From the NCBI GenBank assembly GCA_934120645.1, contig CAKOUO010000009.1:1-61529 (forward strand): a DNA stretch of 61,529 bases, written 5' to 3'. Numbering within the stretch: the first letter of the stretch is position 1; each line of letters begins with the position of its first letter. The translations under genes and the position numbers were made by a program. Shown in pieces: positions 18,287 to 28,615 of this stretch. Below the pieces are notes generated by a model. It did not search any database. It saw only the letters and a list, made by a program, of their open reading frames with translations, and was not told the DNA's origin. The DNA is from an uncultured Clostridia bacterium. GTDB lineage: Bacteria; Bacillota; Clostridia; TANB77; CAG-508.

Positions 18287-18394
18287 AATAATCACCTAGT
18301 ATAATATATGATTTTTCAATAATTTTGTTTATATAAATTATATTTGTAATTTATTAATTTGTATGTTATATTATTATTGAAGGGACTGATTTTA

Positions 18395-19033
18395 TTGAAT
18401 AAAAATTATTATGATATTTTAGAAGTAAATAAAAATGCTTCTCCTGAAATAATTGAAAAAGCTTATAAAACTTTAGTAAAAAAATATCATCCTGATTTAC
18501 AAGAAAATAATTTAAAAAGTATATATGAAGAAAAAATAAAAAAAATTAATGAAGCTTATGATATTTTATCAAATCAGGAAAAAAGAAAAAATTATGATTT
18601 ATTTTTAAAAAATAATGAAATTTCAAATGATGATTATAATAATTTAAAAAATGAAAATATTAATTTAAAAAATGAAATTAATTATTTAAAAAATAATTAT
18701 AAAAAAAATTTAAATTATAATAATTTAGAAAATAATAATATAAATAATAATTATGAAAATTTAAATAAAATTAATGAAGAAATTAATAATACCTTAAATA
18801 AAGCTTACTATGATGCTTATATTCAAGATTTAAAAAATAGAGGTTATAAAATAAATTATGAAAATTATTTTAAAAATTTTATTGCATTAATTTTAACAAT
18901 TATTTTTATTTTAATTATCGGATTTATTTTATGGCATATTCCATTTACAAAAAATTATTTAATAAATCTATATACTGATAATCCTTTAATTAAATTTTTA
19001 ACTGATTTTATATTAAATATTTTTAAAAAATAA
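18395..19033 (+). CDS. Membrane-anchored J-domain protein
   Basis: About 212 residues. Residues 4-65 are a DnaJ J-domain (YYDILEV ... KKYHPD ... INEAYDIL), with the HPD tripeptide that stimulates the Hsp70 ATPase. Then comes an Asn/Lys/Leu-rich, probably coiled-coil linker (about 85-150) and a C-terminal hydrophobic segment (about 160-185). There is no Gly/Phe or zinc-finger domain, so it is a class C J-protein recruiting DnaK to the membrane. The frame is open from an ATG at 18359. I prefer TTG 18395, which has GAAGGGA upstream and starts right at the J-domain. Confidence 0.8.
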   Translation: MNKNYYDILEVNKNASPEIIEKAYKTLVKKYHPDLQENNLKSIYEEKIKKINEAYDILSNQEKRKNYDLFLKNNEISNDDYNNLKNENINLKNEINYLKNNYKKNLNYNNLENNNINNNYENLNKINEEINNTLNKAYYDAYIQDLKNRGYKINYENYFKNFIALILTIIFILIIGFILWHIPFTKNYLINLYTDNPLIKFLTDFILNIFKK

Positions 19034-19034
19034 A

Positions 19035-19067
19035 AAATGGATAGTAAATTTTACTATCCATTTTTTT
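19035..19067 (+). terminator. Bidirectional terminator, J-protein / left T4SS locus
   Basis: Stem TGGATAGTAAA / TTTACTATCCA flanked by A and T runs. It separates the chromosomal genes from the left T4SS operon, which ends at 19066 on the other strand. Confidence 0.8.
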
Positions 19068-20379
19068 ACACATTAAAAGCTATTTCAAAATTTAATTCTT
19101 CATTTAATTTTATTATAATATTAATTTCTTTTGCTTCAGTATTTTCTCCTGTTATATCATTTAATTCTAATTTTACAACATATAAATTAGCACCTTTTTT
19201 TTCACAATTTTTAAATTTTAACTTATTATATTCAAAAAAGTTTTGTTTTGCATATTCTTTAAATTTTTCTTCTGTACTAAAATAATTATTTTTAAAATTT
19301 TCTGATATACAATTATATGAATTTTTATAATCATGTCTATTTATCATTTGGAAAAATTTATCTATATTCATTTGTACTTTTTCTTCATCAGTAGCATCAT
19401 TATATGTTTCCTTAAATTTTTCTGTTGCTATTGAATAAGTATCTAATTTAATATCTATTGATTCATCTTTACTTTCATTAAATATATATAAATTTTCAAA
19501 TTGATCTTTTGCCACATATTCAATATAATCATCATAATTATTAACAAGATATTGTGACAATCTTATTTTTGATATTTCCTCTTGATTTTCACTTATATAT
19601 TCTTTAAATTTTTCTAAACTTCCAAATCTAGAATTTTTATACTCATTTGACATTAAATTATAAATTACTTCAGGCTTAGATAATGCCAATTTTTTATATA
19701 AAATAAAATATTCATTTGTTACATATTCGTTTGTTATTTTTTGATTTACATATACATTACTATCATTTTGTTCAATAGACTTATTTTCATTTGTTATTTT
19801 TATTTCATCTATATTATCATACTCTTCATCTATTGGTTCTATAGAATATGTTTTGTTTTTATAATCTTGATTTACAATCATATATAAATCATCTACATAT
19901 TTATTATCTATAGTTTGAATAATTCCACATACTATATATTTATTTACATTTTCTTTTTCTAAAACTCTCATTTTTAATGGAACTAAAATTTCTTCTTCAT
20001 TTATTAATTTTATTTTATCTGAAAGATTTTTTTTGGTTATATTATTTTTATCTATGTATTCAGAACTTAATAAATTATATACATTTTCAATCTGCATATC
20101 TTCTACATATTCATTTGCTATATAATAAATTGAACTTTGTTTATTTATAGCATTTAAATAATTATTTATACAATTTCTTATTGTATAATAATCTATTTTT
20201 TCCGTTACTATTTGTAAATCTGTTTTTGAATAATCAACTTCTTCTCCTGCATCACCTACTGAAACTTGATTTTGTATATTATTGTTTTTCATATTTTTAA
20301 GAAATCCCAATATAATTAAAATGATAATTACAACAATTATAATCATAGCTATTATAATCTTTTTTAATCTACTTTCCAT
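19066..20379 (-). CDS. T4SS-locus membrane protein with three NTF2-like repeats
   Basis: A 437-residue protein with one N-terminal membrane anchor (residues 8-26) and an extracytoplasmic remainder. Three segments share a pattern of a helix ending in a YN(x)xS-E(Y/F) motif followed by a charged segment: around residues 66-125 (YNLLSSEY), 223-275 (YNLMSNEY) and 336-385 (YNCISENF). The last two are each followed by FxSxEKFKEY. This spacing suggests three NTF2-like folds, as found in VirB8 and TcpC of conjugation systems (TcpC has two). The repeat reading is mine. It is the last gene of the left T4SS operon and follows the wall hydrolase by 8 bases. Confidence 0.65.
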   Translation of the reverse strand: MESRLKKIIIAMIIIVVIIILIILGFLKNMKNNNIQNQVSVGDAGEEVDYSKTDLQIVTEKIDYYTIRNCINNYLNAINKQSSIYYIANEYVEDMQIENVYNLLSSEYIDKNNITKKNLSDKIKLINEEEILVPLKMRVLEKENVNKYIVCGIIQTIDNKYVDDLYMIVNQDYKNKTYSIEPIDEEYDNIDEIKITNENKSIEQNDSNVYVNQKITNEYVTNEYFILYKKLALSKPEVIYNLMSNEYKNSRFGSLEKFKEYISENQEEISKIRLSQYLVNNYDDYIEYVAKDQFENLYIFNESKDESIDIKLDTYSIATEKFKETYNDATDEEKVQMNIDKFFQMINRHDYKNSYNCISENFKNNYFSTEEKFKEYAKQNFFEYNKLKFKNCEKKGANLYVVKLELNDITGENTEAKEINIIIKLNEELNFEIAFNV

Positions 20380-20387
20380 ATATCCTC

Positions 20388-23075
20388 CTAAAAAACAACT
20401 CTAAAGGCTTTTGTAAAATTACCAACAGTTTTTACTTTAATTCCTGAAGTTGGACTAGAAGCTTCTGCCGTTTGATTATTACCAATATACAGTGCAACAT
20501 GTCCATCTCTCCATAAAATATCTCCTGGTTGTAACGCAGTCATTGAAACCTCTCTATACTTAGATTCACAATTTGCTCTTATATTATCAGTACCTCTTCC
20601 TAAAGTTCCCGCATCTAAACGAGATATTCCAAAAAATCTTTGATATAGCCTTGAAACAAAGCTTGAACAATCATAAGAATATTCTGACTCTCTAAAAGCT
20701 TGGCTATATGTATATCTATCATCATCTGCTATTCTTATTGCCTCTGATACCATTTGTCCCATTTTGGTTTTATTATCACCTGTTAATTCAGAACCTTCTA
20801 TTTCTTCAGGTGCTGTTTTTCCATTAAATTCATCATAATATTGTTGTGCATATGAAACTCTTCTAGACATTGAAGTTGCTGCTGCTCCTTTATCTGGTCT
20901 TTCAAAAGTATAACAAAATGCTCTTGTAGAATCTTCTATATTTTTTGCATTTTCCCAAGAAGATGGTGTAGCTAAAGACGAACCATAAAACACTGTTGTA
21001 TTCATTAATTGATAATTTGCAAATCCATCTGCTCCTCCACCCTTTGTAAGTTCACCTATTAAAAATGCCACTTGTATGTCTTCATTTTGCCATTGTAAAC
21101 CTTTTGAAGTAGCATATCTTTCCAATTGTGTTCTTCTACCAAAAGACCACTGACAAAGTCCAATTCCATTTCCTGTACTTTTTTCAACTGCTGAAGAAGA
21201 AAATCCTCCAGATTCATAATGTATATTTCCCATTGCTCCAGCCGCAGCATAATCACTATATCCTAATCCTTTTAAAGCAAACCAAACCTTTTCTTGAATT
21301 GAATTACCATAAATTCCACCTGTTGCCATTGAAAAACTAGTACTTTCATATTCTCCAAAATTGTATTCAGTAATACCATAATTTTTGCCAGTTACTTTAT
21401 ATAATAAATATTTTGTTAAATCAACCATATTATTAGTAGCATCATTTTCTGCTAATATATATAATAACCAACTTGTTGTTTCTAGTATATTTTCTTTTCC
21501 ATTTCTATGTCTTGTACTTGATAATATTGTAACAAAATTATCTTCATCATAATCTTTTTCTACTTTAGGTCTATTCTTTACAGCAGATTCTACATACTCT
21601 TGTTTAGTTTCAGTTGTATTTGTATCTTGAGTTCTATTTATTTGATGTGAATAGTAATTACATTCTACATATTCTATATTAACAGAAACAGTTGTATGTG
21701 GAATAACTGTTACTTCTGTAGAATTCTTTGGTTTAGAAGATTGAGCCGCTGAACGAGCAGCTTCTTCTCTACTATTAACTTGTGTTTGTATATAGTTTCT
21801 ACATTCCTCCTGTAGTTCTATAGCATGTCCATTACTTAATAATGATGCATCTTGATTAGAATTTATTGGACTATTTTTATCTTCTTTATAATCTGTATCT
21901 TCTAATTCCTTATGATTAGTATCTTCTGTTTTTGCAGCATTACTTTGATATTTATATTCTTTGCTGTAATCTACAATCCATACATCTGCTTTTGTTACAT
22001 CCAAAATTGGTGTATTTGTTTCATATGTCATAGTATGTGTAACTTTATAATCAGTATCATCTATATTATAATCAGAAGGATACTCTGAACCATCTGCCCA
22101 TCTTCTTTCTGCAGGATAACCAGCTACACCATAATCTGCAGCCGGTGCAACTTTAACATATGTATCTGTTTTTCTTTCTCTTTTATATGTATATACATCT
22201 GTATTAACCGTAGTTGTAACATTATCATAAATTGATATTGTAATTTCACTATTTTTTGCTAAATCTGCTAACTCAAAAGAAAATTCTTTATCTTCACTTA
22301 TTACAACAAAAGCCCATAAATATTCAAAAGGCATAGTATATTTAGATATTGCATTTTTATAATTTACTTTTCTAGCAACTACACTATATTCCACAGATTT
22401 ATAATTTCCACCCGAATCCATATCTCTTTCAGACATTGTATCTGTATAATCAGAAAGTTCCATATTCTTATCGTTTTGTGTTAATTCTTCTGTTGTCTTA
22501 TCAACTACTGCTATTAATAAATCTCCATCTTCATTTATTGTAAAGTAATCAACAGCATTTGTATCTTTTTTATCTATATAATCATTAAATGTATCTTCAT
22601 CTACATATTTAAGTTTTTTACTTGTTCCATCCGTCTTATGTCTTTCAAACTCAATTGTTCCATCAAGTTTATCATCTGAAAGACCTAATTTTGGAAATTG
22701 CGTTACTACTTCAGCATTAATCAATTTTTCTAGTTCTTCTGCATTTTTTAAATAATATTTTATACGACTCTTGTTATCTTTTAACTTTTTCCAAATATCA
22801 TCTATTGTAATTTTAGTTTTTGTACCATCTTCATTTGTTTTTTCAAAATATATTCCATCACTGCCAAACTTTGCATTAGCTATATAATCATTATCAACAA
22901 CAAATGGTACATTTGACGAATCGTCTTTTTTATATTTTCCATCAACTTCTATTTTTAAATAAAATATAGCACAAGGTAATAATAAAAATACAATTAAAAT
23001 TATAAATGCTATTATTTTTATCTTTAGCATTTTTCCTTTTAAAAAACCTTTTTTTAAAAATTTTAATTTATTCAA
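20388..23075 (-). CDS. VirB1-like bifunctional cell-wall hydrolase (lysozyme + NlpC/P60)
   Basis: An 895-residue membrane-anchored muralytic enzyme that would open peptidoglycan for the T4SS channel. One membrane segment lies near residues 19-40. A long linker domain of about 540 residues of unknown fold follows, then a phage-tail-lysozyme-type domain (about 590-750; catalytic Glu621 in IHYESGGF) and a C-terminal NlpC/P60 peptidase (about 775-895; Cys803 in DCSSFV, His859 in GHVALYIG). The start is TTG 23075: the upstream ATG at 23090 lies inside the GGAGGTGATA ribosome binding site. Two-domain lysozyme-NlpC/P60 enzymes are standard in Gram-positive conjugative elements. The large N-terminal part is unusual. 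Confidence 0.88.
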   Translation of the reverse strand: MNKLKFLKKGFLKGKMLKIKIIAFIILIVFLLLPCAIFYLKIEVDGKYKKDDSSNVPFVVDNDYIANAKFGSDGIYFEKTNEDGTKTKITIDDIWKKLKDNKSRIKYYLKNAEELEKLINAEVVTQFPKLGLSDDKLDGTIEFERHKTDGTSKKLKYVDEDTFNDYIDKKDTNAVDYFTINEDGDLLIAVVDKTTEELTQNDKNMELSDYTDTMSERDMDSGGNYKSVEYSVVARKVNYKNAISKYTMPFEYLWAFVVISEDKEFSFELADLAKNSEITISIYDNVTTTVNTDVYTYKRERKTDTYVKVAPAADYGVAGYPAERRWADGSEYPSDYNIDDTDYKVTHTMTYETNTPILDVTKADVWIVDYSKEYKYQSNAAKTEDTNHKELEDTDYKEDKNSPINSNQDASLLSNGHAIELQEECRNYIQTQVNSREEAARSAAQSSKPKNSTEVTVIPHTTVSVNIEYVECNYYSHQINRTQDTNTTETKQEYVESAVKNRPKVEKDYDEDNFVTILSSTRHRNGKENILETTSWLLYILAENDATNNMVDLTKYLLYKVTGKNYGITEYNFGEYESTSFSMATGGIYGNSIQEKVWFALKGLGYSDYAAAGAMGNIHYESGGFSSSAVEKSTGNGIGLCQWSFGRRTQLERYATSKGLQWQNEDIQVAFLIGELTKGGGADGFANYQLMNTTVFYGSSLATPSSWENAKNIEDSTRAFCYTFERPDKGAAATSMSRRVSYAQQYYDEFNGKTAPEEIEGSELTGDNKTKMGQMVSEAIRIADDDRYTYSQAFRESEYSYDCSSFVSRLYQRFFGISRLDAGTLGRGTDNIRANCESKYREVSMTALQPGDILWRDGHVALYIGNNQTAEASSPTSGIKVKTVGNFTKAFRVVF

Positions 23076-23102
23076 TATTATCACCTCCATATCTTTCTTT
23101 AT

Positions 23103-24047
23103 TTAAATACTAACATTAAATGTACTTATATTATAATCTTCTTTATTTTCAATTTTTTTATATTCTTCATAATTATTTACAAATTTTGAAAATACTAATT
23201 TTTTTATTTTTACACTTGAGTCAAAAGATTTCATAAATTTTATTGTCAATTTATTTTTATATTTACTTTGAATTAACATATTACTGTTAATTATCTCATT
23301 ATTATAAAAATAATATTTAGAATTTCTTGTATTTTCTAAATAAATAGATTTTGTATCATTTCCTGTATCTAACAATATTGAATTATCTGAATTATTTTCT
23401 ATAATTAAATTATATTTTTCATAATCCATATAAGTATCTATACTTTCTACTGTTATTTTTATATTATCATTATCTGTTATTTTATTAACATATTGTCTTC
23501 CTATATAATTATTTATATTTAATTTATATTCATCATTTTTCTTAGTTACTGTAATATAGTCTTGTATTTCATCAGAATTATCTAGTTTTCCAGTTGAAAG
23601 GATATCTCCTGTAAATAATACTCTGTAAGTATTATTTACCCAATTCTCTACAGTATAAGATTTATTATCACCTGTAAAAATTTTAGAATAATATATATCT
23701 TCAAAATCTTTTATTGTAGGAAAAATTTCTTCCTTACATTCATCATTAAGTAATTGATAAGCATTATCTACATCGTTATTATTACAATATTTTATAAATT
23801 GATTTATTATATCAACATCATTTTTTAAATCTTCTTTATAAACATTTTCTCCAGTTATTGCTGATTTGTCTGATATTAATTCTTCTTGATATGTATTATT
23901 TTTTATATTCTTATCATTTTTATTATCTTTTTTATTTTTATAAAAATTATTAAATAATTGAATTATAACAATTATTAAAGCTATAATTAGTATAATTTTA
24001 ATAATTGTCCTTTTATTCCTGTTATAAAATCTTATTAAATTATACAT
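23103..24047 (-). CDS. VirB8/TcpC-like anchored T4SS protein
   Basis: A 314-residue protein with one N-terminal membrane segment (about residues 14-32) and an external domain. The segment INQFIKYCNNNDVDNAYQLL with KDFEDIYYSKIF (about residues 80-128) follows the NTF2-like pattern also seen in the downstream 437-residue protein. The C-terminal half is rich in beta strands. A VirB8/TcpC-type scaffold role is inferred from fold pattern and position between the VirB6-like and hydrolase genes. The ribosome binding site is AAGGAGGG. Confidence 0.6.
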   Translation of the reverse strand: MYNLIRFYNRNKRTIIKIILIIALIIVIIQLFNNFYKNKKDNKNDKNIKNNTYQEELISDKSAITGENVYKEDLKNDVDIINQFIKYCNNNDVDNAYQLLNDECKEEIFPTIKDFEDIYYSKIFTGDNKSYTVENWVNNTYRVLFTGDILSTGKLDNSDEIQDYITVTKKNDEYKLNINNYIGRQYVNKITDNDNIKITVESIDTYMDYEKYNLIIENNSDNSILLDTGNDTKSIYLENTRNSKYYFYNNEIINSNMLIQSKYKNKLTIKFMKSFDSSVKIKKLVFSKFVNNYEEYKKIENKEDYNISTFNVSI

Positions 24048-24085
24048 AATTATAGCCCTCCTTGTATTTATGTATATATATTATT

Positions 24086-26623
24086 CTATACCATATCTTT
24101 CATACTTCTAATAATATTTGCTTGTTCTTCAATATTTTTATCAGAAATTCCTTTTGATTTTAATCTCTTTGTCATTGCTTCCATATCTTTTTCATTACTT
24201 ATATTAGAAGCTAATTTAGCGGAAACAATTCTTCTATCACTTGCAAGGTCTTCTCCCAATGATGGTGAATTTTGTTTCATTGCTTTTATAATAAGTTTAT
24301 TATCAGTAACTCCATGTTTTCTATATTTTATTGCATCTTTCATTCTTGAATCCGCATTATTTTTTCCAAATGCTTCAATATATTGTTGTTTTACATCTTC
24401 ATCTTTCAAGAATTCTTTATCTGATTTTTCATTTAAATATTGTTTATATCCTTTTGGATCATTTTTATACATTTCTTTTGCAACATTATCATTTATATTA
24501 TTTTTAGTACTTTTGACTTTATCATATATTCCTTTAGGCGCTTCTACTGCTCTACTTGTTATTGCATTTCCAGCAAGAGCACCTCCTGTTAGCCCGGCAG
24601 CAGTATATTTTAATATATTCATATCTTTATCTGTTGCAAGTCCAGCAGCCAATCCAATTGTAGCTAAAGTTCCAGCTCCTACTGCAGATACTCCAATTTT
24701 TGCTCCATTTTTTAGTACTTTTTTCGCTACATTTGGTCCATAATATCTAGCAGCTGCACCCATATATTTCGCAGCTCTACTTACTTTATTTGGAATTTTT
24801 ATTTTTCTCTTTGGCACATCTATATTAACTTTTGATTCATCATACCCTGCTGGTGGTTCATATTGTCTTATATTTAATTCTGAATCATTAAGAATATTTT
24901 GATCATTTCCTGGACCTACATATTTTCCATCAGAATATTCTTCTGGGTGCATATACATATAATTAGGATCATCTAATTCTGGATTTTGCATGCCTTCACC
25001 AAAATCAGCTCTATGGTTATCTGGATTGTTAATATCCTCTAGATAATCATCATATTGACTATTTATATTATTTTTTGCATCATTATCATTATTTCCATCT
25101 CCAATCATATCTGATTGCAATGTTTTATCTATAAAATTGTTTTCATCACTTGAATTATCTGCTGATCTATTATATCTAACTTTAGAATCGCCTACACCAT
25201 TATTTCTAGAACTATCTTTTTTATCACCTGATTTTAAGCCTTTGTTCTTTGATCTATTAACTAATGCATTCATTCCACTCATTACAGCAGCACCTGTAAA
25301 TGCACCTCCTGCCATAGCTCCTGTTGTTGATGCATCATCAAATTTAAACATTTTTCTAACAATTTTTTCTGCTTCCAATAAAAATCCTAAAACAACAATC
25401 GCATATATAGGATGTTCTACAACTAAGTTTATAGCAGAACCAGCTAAAACAGTATATAATATCAAATGCATTGGTTGTAATAATAAATTAAATAAATATT
25501 CTTTAAGCCACTTATTAAAAGCCTGTGCAGAACCATTTGCCATTTTGTCCAATGGATATGATAACGCAACAAATGGTGCCATTAAAGTTAAAAATGTTAT
25601 ACTAAATAATCTTTTTAAATATTGAAAACAAAACATAACTGTATAAATTACCAATACTAAATACATTATTACATATCCCATTTGAGTTGCAGTAGAACTA
25701 GATTCTATATTTTTTTGTGCCATAAATCTAACATACCCCATTATATCTGTCTTCCATCTTAAAGGGCCTCTTCCACCTTCGTTATATAGTTCTACTATTT
25801 GTTTATCTGTATCATCCATTTTAAAAGCTTTATTATCTCCTCCTGGATTTTCTGCTAAACTTGCTGATGAAGCATCTGAAGTTATTTCTACATCAGTAAT
25901 TCCTGCTCCAAAAAAGTTAGTAATTTTTTCTGTAGCAAGTAATGCAAAACTCATTATATAATGAATAACAAATAACAAACATAATCCTATAATCCAATCA
26001 CTTAACATTTGTTTATATTTAGATTTATCTTTTCCTGTACTTGTAAGAAGAATCCTTATTCCTATATATACTAATACTGATAAAAAAGCAACCAAAGCTA
26101 TATTTCTTAATGCAACATACCATTTTGAAATTGTTTCTTGTAAAATGTTTGCTGATGACTCAACATTTTCACCAGCTTCGTTTTTATATGTATTAGGATG
26201 TATAATATTAACATCAAATAATGGTATTTTATTAGAAAATATTTTTTCTGGTGTTACTTTAAATATTGGTAGTTCTATTTCTTCTTTAAAATCTTTTTCT
26301 GTTAAATCATCTGCATAAGCTGTAATCAGAACTCCAGCAGATAGGAATGTCCCTACTTTTTTAAAAAAGTTTCCAACTTTTTCAATTCCGTTCAATCTAC
26401 TTAAAGTTAATATTGACCCTGCTTCACCAGTTATAACTAAATTCAATAAATTTGTTCCAACATCAGCTATTGATAATGTAAGTGACTGTATTGGAGAAAA
26501 TAATGCTCCACCCCAATCAGAATCTGCTTTAGATTCCTTAGGTACACTATATTCAAATAACACTATTATGACTAATATTGATAATATCTTTTGTACTATA
26601 CTTTTTTTAGTAAAAAATTTCAT
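24086..26623 (-). CDS. VirB6/TrbL-like polytopic T4SS channel protein
   Basis: An 845-residue membrane protein. A signal-like segment (residues 10-24) and an external domain are followed by membrane segments near 165-193, 210-230, 313-340, 340-357, 378-400 and 402-417. The core motif APFVAL ... KWLKEYLFNLLLQP (about residues 349-384) is the signature region of VirB6/TrbL-type channel proteins. The tail after residue 430 is cytoplasmic, Asn/Asp-rich, with two Gly/Ala-rich stretches and a charged C-terminus. The right-locus VirB6-like protein has the same SPF ... W.K.L core. It lies 25 bases after the VirB4 ATPase gene. Confidence 0.8.
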   Translation of the reverse strand: MKFFTKKSIVQKILSILVIIVLFEYSVPKESKADSDWGGALFSPIQSLTLSIADVGTNLLNLVITGEAGSILTLSRLNGIEKVGNFFKKVGTFLSAGVLITAYADDLTEKDFKEEIELPIFKVTPEKIFSNKIPLFDVNIIHPNTYKNEAGENVESSANILQETISKWYVALRNIALVAFLSVLVYIGIRILLTSTGKDKSKYKQMLSDWIIGLCLLFVIHYIMSFALLATEKITNFFGAGITDVEITSDASSASLAENPGGDNKAFKMDDTDKQIVELYNEGGRGPLRWKTDIMGYVRFMAQKNIESSSTATQMGYVIMYLVLVIYTVMFCFQYLKRLFSITFLTLMAPFVALSYPLDKMANGSAQAFNKWLKEYLFNLLLQPMHLILYTVLAGSAINLVVEHPIYAIVVLGFLLEAEKIVRKMFKFDDASTTGAMAGGAFTGAAVMSGMNALVNRSKNKGLKSGDKKDSSRNNGVGDSKVRYNRSADNSSDENNFIDKTLQSDMIGDGNNDNDAKNNINSQYDDYLEDINNPDNHRADFGEGMQNPELDDPNYMYMHPEEYSDGKYVGPGNDQNILNDSELNIRQYEPPAGYDESKVNIDVPKRKIKIPNKVSRAAKYMGAAARYYGPNVAKKVLKNGAKIGVSAVGAGTLATIGLAAGLATDKDMNILKYTAAGLTGGALAGNAITSRAVEAPKGIYDKVKSTKNNINDNVAKEMYKNDPKGYKQYLNEKSDKEFLKDEDVKQQYIEAFGKNNADSRMKDAIKYRKHGVTDNKLIIKAMKQNSPSLGEDLASDRRIVSAKLASNISNEKDMEAMTKRLKSKGISDKNIEEQANIIRSMKDMV

Positions 26624-26647
26624 ACCCTTTCTCCTTTTAGTAATCCA

Positions 26648-28615
26648 TTATGCATTATTTCTCTTTGCTATTTGATTTAAGTTTGTTTCAACAAACTCAA
26701 ATTCTTTTTTCGTTGGCATAATTTTTAATATTGCAGAATCTGCACCAACTTTTAATAACCCTTCACCTTTTTGACAAGTTACTAAAAAGTTAGCTTCTCC
26801 TTCTGAAAGTTTAAACACTTCTTTTAAGTATTGTATTTCAGATTTATCTTGTGCTAAAAATAGTTTTGTATCAGAAGATGTAAGAACAGCTTGTGCCTCT
26901 GGTTTCTCATAAAAGTCTTGGAATCTTTGAGATACAATTGCCAAAGAAACATTTCTTTTTCTTGCACGTCTTGCCATTTTATTTAAGAAATCTACAGCTT
27001 CTGGATATGGCAATAACATCCATGCTTCATCTACCAAAACTCTCTTTTGTGTAGCTTTTTTCTTATCTTCACTATTTTTCTTAACAAATTTTTCCCAAAT
27101 CCAAGAAAGTAATATTTGTTGAGCAAGTGGTCTTGCAAATCTTTCTTCTAGTTGAGAAATATCCAAATTTATAAATGGTGCACCTTCTAATAGTTCAAAT
27201 GTTGATTGACCATCAAAATATGCCATTTGACCATCATATTCTCTTATGTATTGCTTCATAACTTTCAACAAGTAACTATAATGATATTGATAATCTTTGT
27301 TTGTATTTTCTCTTGCTTTTCCTTCTATTCTTTTATACCAAGAACCTATTGTAGGCATTTCTTTCTTTTCTTTTCCAAAAATGTTTCCATCAACAATTCT
27401 ATCACTATTATCCCTATATAAACTTTCTGGATTACTATTAATACCAAGAGCTGCATATTCTTCTGCAACAGATTCTGCTATAATTTGTTTAGTTAATTCA
27501 TTAACTTCATCACTTCTTGTACTACCTCTAGCCATTGTTAATAAAGCTTGTGTTACATCCTCTACTTTATTTTCTATATTTAAAGTAACTCTTTCTTTCC
27601 CTGTTATTTCATCTTTTACTATCTCTGGCTCTACATCGAATAAATTAATAATAGTCTTTGAACTTGGACTTATAACAACATTTATTCCACCAAGACTTTC
27701 TGCAACTATTGTATATTCACCTTCGGCATCTAGTGCTAGGCTTTCTATTCCCATAAGAACAGAAGATCTTGAAATTAGAGTTTTCATTGTTACAGATTTA
27801 CCAGCACCTGACTTAGCAAATATAACCATATTATAATTTGTAAGAGATGAATGGAAGTTATCAAATAAAATTGGTGTTCCTGTTTGCTTATTAAAGCCTA
27901 ATGGTACACCTGTAGGATGTCCTACTTCTGAAGTTGTAAAAGGAAATACTGTTCCCATAGAATTTCTATCAAATGTATGTGTTTTTCTTATTTGATCATT
28001 CATAAGTGGTAAATTTGACTTAAATGCATCTTCTTGCATTGCCCATGCTGTTTTAATTCCTACTAATGTTTTTGACATTTCAGAAGATAATAATTTTGTA
28101 TATCTATCTAAATCTTCTAGACTATATGCAAATATTGTAGAAATTATAGAAGCTTCAAATAATTTATTAAATCCTGCTGCAATCTCATCTCTTAATTGTT
28201 CAGCCTCTAATCTTTTTTGTGTTATTGTACTTTCTCTATTTATATTTCCTTTATCATAAGCCAAAATTCTTTCTGTTTCTAGTTCATTTATAACTCTATT
28301 TAAATCATTTTGTGATTTTTCTTCTTTTACAGGATTAATATAAATTGATGTATTTATATCTCCAAACATATACATGTCTCTAAATAATTCTGGAAAAGTA
28401 CACATTCTAGGAAGAGATGATACAAAAAAGCTTCTAGCATATCTTTTTGTATTTGATATAATCTCTAATCTATCAATATTTGATGCATCTATTCCTGATG
28501 GTGCTATTAATTCTTTTATTGATTTTTTCTTTAAAATCTTCATGTTTTCTTCTTTAAAATCATTAAACTGATTTTGTAGATTTTCTTCTTGTTGTTGTCT
28601 TTTTTGCTTTTTCAT
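26648..28615 (-). CDS. VirB4-type T4SS ATPase, C-terminal motor protein
   Basis: A 655-residue ATPase energising pilus assembly and transport. The Walker A loop AKSGAGKS is at residues 267-274, Walker B RVLVDEAW at 525-532, and a SQRFQD sensor segment at 562-567. It starts with the LIAPSGID segment (36-43) that in other VirB4 proteins comes after the N-terminal domain. That N-terminal domain is missing here and is instead encoded by the upstream 410-residue gene, whose 3' end overlaps this gene by 53 bases. The start ATG has AGGAGG at 11 bases. No membrane segment. Confidence 0.9.
   Translation of the reverse strand: MKKQKRQQQEENLQNQFNDFKEENMKILKKKSIKELIAPSGIDASNIDRLEIISNTKRYARSFFVSSLPRMCTFPELFRDMYMFGDINTSIYINPVKEEKSQNDLNRVINELETERILAYDKGNINRESTITQKRLEAEQLRDEIAAGFNKLFEASIISTIFAYSLEDLDRYTKLLSSEMSKTLVGIKTAWAMQEDAFKSNLPLMNDQIRKTHTFDRNSMGTVFPFTTSEVGHPTGVPLGFNKQTGTPILFDNFHSSLTNYNMVIFAKSGAGKSVTMKTLISRSSVLMGIESLALDAEGEYTIVAESLGGINVVISPSSKTIINLFDVEPEIVKDEITGKERVTLNIENKVEDVTQALLTMARGSTRSDEVNELTKQIIAESVAEEYAALGINSNPESLYRDNSDRIVDGNIFGKEKKEMPTIGSWYKRIEGKARENTNKDYQYHYSYLLKVMKQYIREYDGQMAYFDGQSTFELLEGAPFINLDISQLEERFARPLAQQILLSWIWEKFVKKNSEDKKKATQKRVLVDEAWMLLPYPEAVDFLNKMARRARKRNVSLAIVSQRFQDFYEKPEAQAVLTSSDTKLFLAQDKSEIQYLKEVFKLSEGEANFLVTCQKGEGLLKVGADSAILKIMPTKKEFEFVETNLNQIAKRNNA

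Noticed and set aside
25137..25625. 162-codon plus-strand frame opposite the VirB6-like gene
   Set aside because: A shadow of the real minus-strand gene, with no ribosome binding site.
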